Shown: piece by piece, positions 17,501-24,281 of the stretch
How positions within the stretch are numbered: position 1 is the first letter of the stretch
Layout: each line of letters starts with the position of its first letter
Source: Brachionus koreanus
Taxonomy: Eukaryota > Rotifera > Eurotatoria > Ploima > Brachionidae
Direction of reading: 5' to 3'
Assembly (NCBI GenBank): GCA_016987375.1
Contig: PJRA01000051.1
Span: 518,782 to 543,062 of the forward strand
Length of the DNA: 24,281 bases
Notes under the pieces: model-generated
Told to the model about the DNA's origin: nothing
The model's database searches: none
Seen by the model: the letters and a program-made list of their open reading frames with translations, nothing else
Program-made: the position numbers and the translations under genes

Positions 17501-18111
17501 GAAAGTGGAAAAGCTTTTACTCTTTATATGGACTTGGTTATAAACCAAAATCGACATGTCCTAATCTAGTCAGCTTTCTCTATAAACAATTTTGTCAATC
17601 AATTTTTCTATATCATCTAGATTTGGTCTTTATTAGTGAAAATAAACTAAATGAACTAGACATAAGACAAAATTAATTAATTAAAAGAGCACTAGGAATC
17701 AAGAAATTTTCGAGAATCAGACCTTTGTTAGATGCCTTACAGTTAGAGATGATTGAACAACTATAAATAAAACACAAGATATTCTTTTTAAAGCAAGTAA
17801 AGAACAGCTCAATATGCTAGAATATCTTGACCTTCCTTCGCGGAAATTATGAAAAGTTTGATCAGAAAAGTACCTCCTTTTGCAAACAACTTAAAAATGT
17901 GAAGAAAAAGACTCATATTGATATTTTGGATTATAGTTTGAAGACTTCTCTAGCAATAAATGATCATTTATTTATCGAAGAAAATCGTGGTCTAGTTGAT
18001 TTAATGAAGTTTATTGTTTCTCAAATAAAATTAAATATGGAATTAAGCCTAACCTACTATAACTTTTTTTATTTATTAAATTATCTGCTAAAGATAGATT
18101 TTTATAAATAA
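17501..18111 (+). pseudogene. Decayed LINE ORF2 C-terminal fragment, copy B
   Basis: Read as one frame, this matches the copy at 2588..3103 segment by segment: KSFYSLYGLGY, FLYKQFCQSIFLYHLDLVF, LNELDIRQN, LIKRALGIKKFSRIRPL, IKHKIFFLKQV, NYEKFDQKSTSF and QLKNVKKKTHIDI. Three in-frame stops (17674-17676, 17764-17766, 17818-17820) break it, with no frameshift, so it decayed by point mutation. It extends beyond the other copy and closes with TAA at 18109-18111, perhaps the original end. No RT catalytic motif is present, so this is a 5'-truncated dead insertion between the DEG/ENaC and LRR-TRP genes. Confidence 0.68.
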
Positions 18112-18391
18112 TTGTGTCTTACTTCAATATATATTTCTACTAACTCTTTCTCAATGGTATAAAATCATTGAGTTAAATTAATAATTGTAAAAAGGACTTT
18201 TATTTGATTATAATTTTTTTTTATATATATCATACTTCAATTTGTCTTTTTTATTTCATTTATTAATCTTAGTTTTTTTAAAAATTTAAATTTAATGTAG
18301 TAAAATTAGAATAAAACGCAAAATTTTTTATCAATAAAAAAAAGTTAAGTATTTTTTTTGAATAAAATTTTGTTCATTTGAATAAAATTAT

Positions 18392-18423
18392 ACCACATTG
18401 TTCAAAAGGATGGACAATGTGGT
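18392..18423. repeat. Perfect inverted repeat ACCACATTGT / ACAATGTGGT
   Basis: Two 10-bp arms separated by a 12-nt loop, immediately before the 75-bp dispersed repeat. Transcribed in either direction it would form a stable small hairpin. It may mark the end of a short mobile element. Confidence 0.65.
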
Positions 18424-18427
18424 TTTT

Positions 18428-18500
18428 AAACGTTTTATTAAGTCAAAAAATATTGATTTGAGAAATAAATCAAATTGAACAATTATTAAAAAATATAAAA
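18428..18500. repeat. Dispersed 75-bp repeat, copy 2
   Basis: Matches 2205..2278 in the same orientation with a few substitutions and small indels (shared AAACGTTTTATT, AGAAATAAATCAAATTG). It lies about 320 bp 3' of LINE copy B, whereas the other repeat lies about 310 bp 5' of LINE copy A. It is therefore not at a fixed position relative to that LINE. Confidence 0.55.
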
Positions 18501-18594
18501 TAAAGATAGTCTGAAATATCGTAAATCGGATAGTTATAAAAATTTCTTAAATTTTGAATAATTACTAAATAAACATAAATATGATGACTTGAAA

Positions 18595-19963
18595 TTAAGA
18601 TTTGCTCTTCTTTTTTTTCTTCATTTGTAATTTTTTCAGTTGTCCCTTGATTTCCATTGTTTGCTCAATACACTTTTCTAATCTATTGTTCATGTTTTTC
18701 AATTCGTAATACAATTTGTTAATATTATCATCGGTTCGTGTAATTAATTTTACACTTTTGACATTTAGCCTTTTTTTTTTCTTCTCATCCGAATATTTTT
18801 TGTACTTTCTTAAAAAATTTTTGAAAGCATTACATCTACTTGCCAAATTAATTGCTGTTCTGATCACATTATTGACATTGTCAGTTAATTTTTCAACCAA
18901 TTCTTCTAATTTGGTAAAAATAAATCCAAATTTCATCTTTTTAAAATCTTCTATCCTTAATATGTAGTCTATTTTACTCACAGCATCATCTCTTTCGGCA
19001 GTTCTAAACAATGTTTGTACTTCATCAATTGATATGCCTGTAAAAATGTTTAAAAGCAAAATAGACATAAAGTAAATAAAAAATCCATAGATTAAAAAGT
19101 TGATAAAAGAGAATTTATTGATATCTTCGATACCCATGTCATCTGTTTCCAATGAGCCCATCATCATAATAATTGTCTTAAAAAGTGAAAGTGAAAATGA
19201 AGAATTGAAATTTGTAATAAAATCATTTTGATTTGAGCTGAAATTATTTGAAAGGTTTTGAAACGACAAACAAAAGGATACCAAAAATATTAATACAATA
19301 ATGACAAGGCCGTTTGCTTTGTTAAGTATTTTACCTATTACTCGAATATATTTACCAAAATAGAAAAATTTGTCCATTTTAAAAATTAAAACTATGTAAG
19401 ATAACAAAATTGATACTGAAAAAATGATTATATTTTCTTGATTTAATTCCAAAATAATTGTTAAAAATGCAAAAATGTATGTTAAAATTTCGATAAAGTT
19501 TTTCTTTGAGAAAATATATTCAAAAATATTTTCCAAGTCATCTTTTGAATAAATAGAATAGACGAATTGAATGATCTCAAAAGAAAAATTAATTGATAAG
19601 AAAAAAAAAGACAATATTTTTGAATAGCTAGTCCATGATCCTCTTAAATTCCTATATTCTTTTATATAGATTGAATAAAATATTAAAAATAAGATATAAA
19701 TAAAAATGGATGCTAGATAAATTTTAATTGAAAGTTTTTTCCAGCATTGTTCAAGCATTTCTTTGAATACTTCATCACCAATTATTTCATCGTTATCATA
19801 GTGTCGTATTTTCTGAAAAAAGTTTATAAGATGATCATTTTTCTTGACATAAAGCTTTATTTGTTCTTTCTCCTTTCTTAAAACATTTGAGTCTTTTTTG
19901 ATATCATCAATTGTATTTGACATTCTTGTTTCAATCAAGTCCTTTTTCATTTGGTCATTGACT
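18595..19963 (-). CDS. LRR-TRP exon 2: TRPA-like ion transport domain
   Basis: After a charged helical lead (VNDQMKKDLIETRMSN) come six hydrophobic segments: S1 KIYLASIFIYILFLIFYSI, S2 ILSFFFLSINFSFEIIQFV, S3 IEILTYIFAFLTIILEL, S4 IIIFSVSILLSYIVLIF, S5 GLVIIVLIFLVSFCLSF and S6 LIYGFFIYFMSILLLNIF. The pore loop SFSLSLFKTIIMMMGSLETD corresponds to the L-x-K-T-x-x-M-M-x-G-E region of TRPA1, pyrexia and painless. S6 runs into LLLNIFTGISIDEVQTL, matching the L-x-N-L-x-x-G-x-x-x-D-x-x pattern that follows S6 in TRPA. The tail (RLEKCIEQTMEIKGQL, then lysine-rich) looks coiled-coil. S4 has few basic residues, arguing against a voltage-gated channel. Confidence 0.85.
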
Positions 19964-22900
19964 CTAAGCAAAAAGTTTCTAAATTAATAAAATAGTGCAA
20001 CTACTAGCTGGAAATATAACTAACAAACTAATCTTACTATTTAAAAATCAATTTTATTAAAATCTTAGAAAAAAAACTAATTATATTATTATTAAAACAT
20101 ATAACTTGTCTATTCATTTCCAGCCAGCAGGAGAATATGAATAATTTTTTAATACATACTTTATTTCTCTAAAGTAATCACTTTTCGTATTGCTATCTGG
20201 TGTGATATCAAAAAAAAAATTTATTGAATTTGTTTCTCTAATTAGAATCAAAATCAATTTGAACCACTTATTTCTAAAAATTACTGATAAATTATTTCGA
20301 AAATTTTCTTTTAAATTTTCTATTTTTTCACTCTCGAAATACTCTCCACTTTTCTTGGCAAAAATAAATGTTTTAAAAAAACATATAAGCATTTCTTCAT
20401 TATTAAGCTCAAAACATTTTCGATAATCTAAATCGAAGTCGACTCTTGAAAGAAAATCGTTTGCCAAGTAATTGTTCATTGCTCCCATATCTGTTTTAAT
20501 AAAATTTTTGAATAGTATTGGGTCCTTTCTCTTTAAAAGATTAAAAAAAGATTTGGGAGACAAAATTCTAAATTCAAAATTTTCACTATAATTAATAAAT
20601 TTTTTTTTTAAATTATTTTTTACTAAATTTTTTAAGGTTATTATATAATTGGAAGGAATATAATCAAACATAATAATCAAGTCAAGAATACTGTATTCCA
20701 AATTGTGATAACATTTAATAATTTGCTCTAGTTCCTCTTGATCATAAATGTTTGAGCAGTTTCTTGCCAAAACATAGAAAATTAATCTAAGATCCAATCT
20801 CAAATTTCTAGTAAAAATTATTTTTTTCGAATATTTGCTAATTTCTTCACAAATTGAATTATCTGAGCAACTTTCAATTGACTTTAAAATAAAATTTATT
20901 TCATCATGCACTTTTTTGTCAGTTGTTTTTTTTTGTTCATCGAGAAAAAAACTTCTCAAAAAATTTTTTGCTGCATTTTCTTGGATATTAGCTTTTGATA
21001 AATCAAAATATTGAAATAAAGTGGACATGTCCAATAAATCTTCTAAGTCGAAATTATACTCAATTTTAACTTTAAACGAAAAATCTGGGGGTAAATTCAT
21101 CGCGAATGTGTAGAGTGGAATATTATTATTTGATATATTTAAACATTCAATTTGTGAAAAAATTAAACAACTTTGAAATGTGCGTATTATGTTATTACTT
21201 AAATTAATTTTGAGTTGAGGATTTGATCCACAAAGATTTTCTTTAATTACTTTGATTCTATTCTTGGAAAGATTTAATTCGTTTAAATTTGAAAGATCTT
21301 TAAATGAGTTCTCAGATAGGCTTTCGATTAAATTATTTTCTAAATTCAATGATACAAGCTCGATCATTGATTTAAAATGCCTTTCAGTAATTGACTTTAT
21401 TTTGTTGTTAGATAAATCGAGAAAATAAAGTTTGGTCAAATTTTTAAATAAATTGCTCGGTAGATCTTCAATCAAATTATTATTCATGCATAGTTTTAAA
21501 ATTTCGTTTGTTGAACTAAAAAGATTTTCATTGATAGTTTGTATCATGTTATTAGAGATATCGAGATAGTATAATTTTGATACATTTTTGAATAAAAATT
21601 GTGGCAAAGTTTGAACTAAATTGCTACTAAAATACAAATAACTTAGTTCATTTGAATTTTTAAAAATGTTCTCATCAATTTTCTTTAGCTTATTGTTCGA
21701 AAAATAAAGTGAATTTAATTTTTGTAAATTTTGAAAAACATTCGGGTTAAGATCCTCGATTAAATTATTGCTCAAATACAAGGTGACTAGTTCATTCGTT
21801 GATTCAAAAGCATCGTTTTCGATTGATTTTATTTTGTTAAAGGAAACATCAAGAAAATTAAGATTTTTTAAATTTTGAAAAAATGATCTGGGTAGAATTT
21901 CGATTAAATTGTTGCTTAAATTTAATGTCATTAGTTCATTTTTGTTTTTAAAAAAATTTCCTTCAATAGTCTTAATTTTATTATTTGAAAGATCAAGATA
22001 ACTTAAATTCTGCAGATTATCAAACAAATCATCATGAAGGTTTTCTATTAGATTAGCACTTAGACTCAATGATCTCAAGTTTAACAAATATCGCAAAATG
22101 TTCTCATCGATTCTCTTTAGCTTATTGTTAGAAAGATAAAGTGAAGTTAGTTTTGGTAAATTTTGAAAACAATTTGCTGGTAGATTTTCAATTAAATTTT
22201 TATCAAGATATAATGATTCCAATTGATTCAATGAGCTAAAAACATTTTCATTGACCGTTTTTAGATTATTTTCATAGAGATAGAGAGAAATTAGCTTTTG
22301 CAAATTTTGAAATACAAAACTAGGTAGATATTCGATTAAATTGTTGTTTAAGCTTAATACTTGTAATTCACTAATTGACTTGAGAGCATTTTTATCGATT
22401 GTTTTTAGCTTATTAGAAGACAAATCAAGATATTTTAATTTTGATAAATTACAAAATACATCAGCTGGTAGATTTTCGATTAAATTGTTATTCAAGCATA
22501 ATGTAACAAGTTCACCCATTGATTCGAAATTTTTCTCATTTACAGTCTGTATTTTATTATCATAAAGATAAAGAGATTCTAGCTTTTTTAAATTTTGAAA
22601 TAAACTTGCTGGAAGATGTTCAATTAAATTATTATTCAAATATAATGTCTCAAGTTCATTCATTGAATCAAATACAGTTTCATTTATTGATTTAAGCTTA
22701 TTAAACGATAATTCAAGATATTTTAAATTGTTAAAGTTTTGATAAACATTTTTTGCTAGATTTTCGATCAAATTGTTATTTAAAAATAATGTCTCTATAT
22801 GTTTAGTTGACTTGAAAGCATTTTCATTGATTACCTTTAGCTTATTATCAGATAAGTCAAGATACTTTAATTTAGTAAAATTTCGAAAAATATCTGCTCC

Positions 22901-23641
22901 TAGATTTTCGATTAAATTGCCTCTTAAATAAAGCGTCTCTAGTTCAATAACTTTAACTAAACCCTTATTGCAGATTGCTTCTATCTTGTTAGAGGATAGA
23001 TCTAAAATTTCTAATTTTTGAAAATCTTGCAAAGCATTCACTTGTAGAATTTCGATTAAATTATTATTCAAATTCAATGTACCTAGTTCATTCAATGATT
23101 TAAACACATCTGTATCAATTTTTTTTAGCTTATTACTAGATAAATCAAGATATTCTAATTTTGATAAATTGCAAAATACATCAGCTGGTAGATTTTCGAT
23201 TAAATTGTTATTCAAAAATAATTTTTTTAACTTAGTTGTTGATTTAAAAGCATTTTCTTCTATTGCCGTCAGTTTGTTGTCATAAAGATAAAGGCAATTC
23301 AATTTTTCCAAATTTTGAAATAAATTGCTTGGTATGCTTTCGATTAAATTGCTAGTCAAATAAAGTGAGTTCAATTTGTTCAATGGTACGAAAACCTTTT
23401 CATCAAACATTTTTATTCTATTGTTTGAAAGATCAAGAGAGTTTAGATTAGGAAAATTTTTAAAAAATAAACTCGGTACATTGCTAATTAGATTATTGCT
23501 TAAAATAAGGTCTTCTATGTTGACATTCATTGATTTTGGATCAATTTTATTCAGATCTTCTAGCTGCTTATACGACAAATCACATTTTATCATTTGTTTG
23601 CTATAACCCAAATCCTGATCAATTTGGTTTACCTCTTGCAT
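18595..23641 (-). CDS. LRR-TRP channel: leucine-rich-repeat protein fused to a TRPA-like ion channel
   Basis: Two-exon model: 23641..20160 joined to 19963..18595 (3482 + 1369 nt = 1617 codons including stop, 1616 residues). The donor AAA|GTATGT and acceptor TTTTTGCTTAG|A match in phase 2, and the split codon becomes Lys1161. The N-terminus has no signal peptide and carries about 34 LRRs (residues about 42-850). A mixed helical linker without ankyrin repeats (about 850-1240) leads to six membrane segments with a TRPA-like pore and S6 (about 1241-1475) and a basic, coiled-coil tail. The product would be a cation channel with cytosolic LRRs where TRPA proteins have ankyrin repeats. Both halves are intact. 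The alternative is two adjacent genes, but the second half has no good ATG of its own and starts inside transmembrane-proximal sequence. Confidence 0.72.
19964..20159 (-). other. Predicted intron joining LRR and TRP exons
   Basis: A 196-nt A/T-rich intron from GTATGT to TTTTTGCTTAG. A second AG (TTAATTTAG) lies 15 nt upstream of the chosen acceptor and is in the same phase; its use would add five residues. The chosen acceptor has the better pyrimidine tract. Confidence 0.65.
20160..23641 (-). CDS. LRR-TRP exon 1: LRR array and linker
   Basis: The ATG at 23641 (MQEVNQIDQDLGY) is preceded by an in-frame TAA in the 5' flank, and no hydrophobic leader follows. About 34 LRRs of 24 residues (LxxLxLxxNxLxxLPxxxFxxL) fill 23518..about 21095. 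They alternate strictly between a NNLIExLPxxxFxNL unit and a NKxKxIxENxFxSxxE unit, a 48-residue super-repeat. The array closes with two shorter units (NLSNNII, LNISNNNI) without an obvious cysteine cap, which suits a cytosolic protein. Then come about 310 residues rich in charged and aromatic residues (SIESCSDNSICEEISKYS, DLIIMFDYIPSNYIITL, RNNLSVIFRNKWFKLILI) with no family I recognise. Without splicing the frame stops at 20114 after 15 lysine/tyrosine/serine-rich codons. Confidence 0.85.
21095..23518 (-). repeat. Tandem coding repeat: 24-aa LRRs in 48-aa (144-bp) pairs
   Basis: The DNA repeats with a 72-bp LRR period and a stronger 144-bp two-LRR period, about 16 to 17 pairs. The most similar segments are 22441..22495 and 23161..23215, which differ by a single base and are exactly 720 bp (five pairs) apart. 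This indicates a recent block duplication or gene conversion within the array. Confidence 0.88.
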
Positions 23642-24281
23642 CTTTTTTTCTGTTAGTTTATAATTTTATAATAATTGATTTCTATCATTGATTCTAAAAT
23701 TTTTTGCTTCTATAAATATCCAATTTTGTAGTCTTTTATTGCCGAAACCAAAATTGCATCATAGAATATTTCTTTCAACGCAAATAAATACTTGATTTTT
23801 TTGTTGTTGCCTAGTAGCTATAAAAAATCACTATTTTTAAAGCATGTTTCACTTTGCTTCATTTTATTCATTAAGCGAATTTTAATTTTCTGTCGATCTC
23901 ACCTTAAGATTAAAACCATTTTTGATGCTTGTTTGCATACACTTTATTTACAAATCAAGAATCTAAATTCTATTATACTTTGAAAATTTTTCTAATCAGC
24001 AACAGATCAAGTGATTAAATCTAATTGTTTAAATTCTTAAAAAATTAAAATCAAAAATGTTTTAAAAATTATTTTGTAAAATAGAGAAGAAATGGTGTTG
24101 CAAATATAAAACTAATGAAAAATCTTTAGAGCACCAATATAGTGATCTAGTTCATTGATTAATTATTTCTTATGCTATTTTAAAATCAAAAAACAAAATC
24201 GATAAAAATGATTAAATACATTAAACTTTTATTGTTTAAAATCTTTAAAAAATTGGTTCGATTTTAGTTCTAAAATTTGAT
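23642..24281. other. 5' flank of the LRR-TRP gene, no gene seen
   Basis: A/T-rich sequence with no supportable coding frame. It presumably holds the LRR-TRP promoter and 5' UTR. An upstream noncoding exon cannot be excluded, because a TAACAG|A acceptor-like site lies just before the ATG. Confidence 0.5.

Larger units (their letters stand above)
18112..18594. other. Region downstream of the LRR-TRP gene, with hairpin and dispersed repeat
   Basis: No gene is seen. It holds a perfect 10-bp inverted repeat at 18392..18423 and copy 2 of the 75-bp repeat at 18428..18500. An AATAAA hexamer on the minus strand (18439..18434), inside the repeat, lies about 155 nt past the LRR-TRP stop and could serve as its polyadenylation signal. 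Confidence 0.5.

Noticed and set aside
18595..19971. Voltage-gated or polycystin-type channel for the six-helix frame.
   Set aside because: S4 lacks the regular basic residues of voltage sensors, and there is no large extracellular S1-S2 loop as in polycystins. The pore and post-S6 patterns fit TRPA best.
22341..23606. Plus-strand frames opposite the LRR array.
   Set aside because: They are antisense products of the tandem LRR repeats and share no independent features.
1..24281. CRISPR array, bacterial operon, tRNA or rRNA genes.
   Set aside because: No spaced direct repeats, ribosome-binding sites, cloverleaf or rRNA-like segments were seen. The regular repeats at 21-23.5 kb encode LRRs.

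Overview
The window is eukaryotic. It is very AT-rich, with large coding blocks broken by GT/AG introns as short as about 46 nt, metazoan receptor and channel families, and many decayed transposon pieces in introns and intergenic DNA. The gene content, short introns and mix of mobile elements suggest a small invertebrate; a monogonont rotifer such as Brachionus is my best guess. That is inference from style, not a species identification.

Three host genes are present, all on the minus strand. (1) 269..11183 is the 5' part of an usherin (USH2A)-like gene. Six exons join in phase at canonical splice sites and encode: signal peptide, laminin-G-like domain, laminin N-terminal domain, ten laminin EGF repeats, four fibronectin III domains, two laminin G domains, then more FN3. 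This is the vertebrate usherin order. The gene continues past the left edge. (2) 15171..16622 is an intact single-exon DEG/ENaC sodium channel subunit. (3) 18595..23641 is the most unusual gene: about 34 leucine-rich repeats without a signal peptide, a helical linker, then a six-helix TRPA-like channel. The two open frames join across a 196-nt intron with a good donor and a phase-matched acceptor, giving a predicted 1616-residue LRR-TRP channel. I know of no described TRP subfamily in which LRRs stand where the ankyrin repeats usually are.

Most of the rest is mobile-element debris. There are two related decayed LINE 3' fragments (about 2588..3103 and 17501..18111) and a third from a different LINE (about 13924..14480). 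A SWIM-finger end of a MULE-like transposase lies at 8758..9003, near a long foldback hairpin (8272..8406). A weak Merlin/ISXO2-like fragment lies at 13453..13656, and an unrecognised decayed minus-strand frame at about 14643..14990. At 12383..13284 a probable LTR with adjacent polypurine tract, interrupted by a 32-N gap, flanks an intact 195-codon ORF. That ORF is clearly more G/C-rich than its surroundings, with an RRM-like N-half and a coiled-coil C-half.

The three host genes belong to families associated elsewhere with sensory cells (usherin, DEG/ENaC, TRPA). The sequence shows no evidence of co-regulation, so the clustering may be chance.
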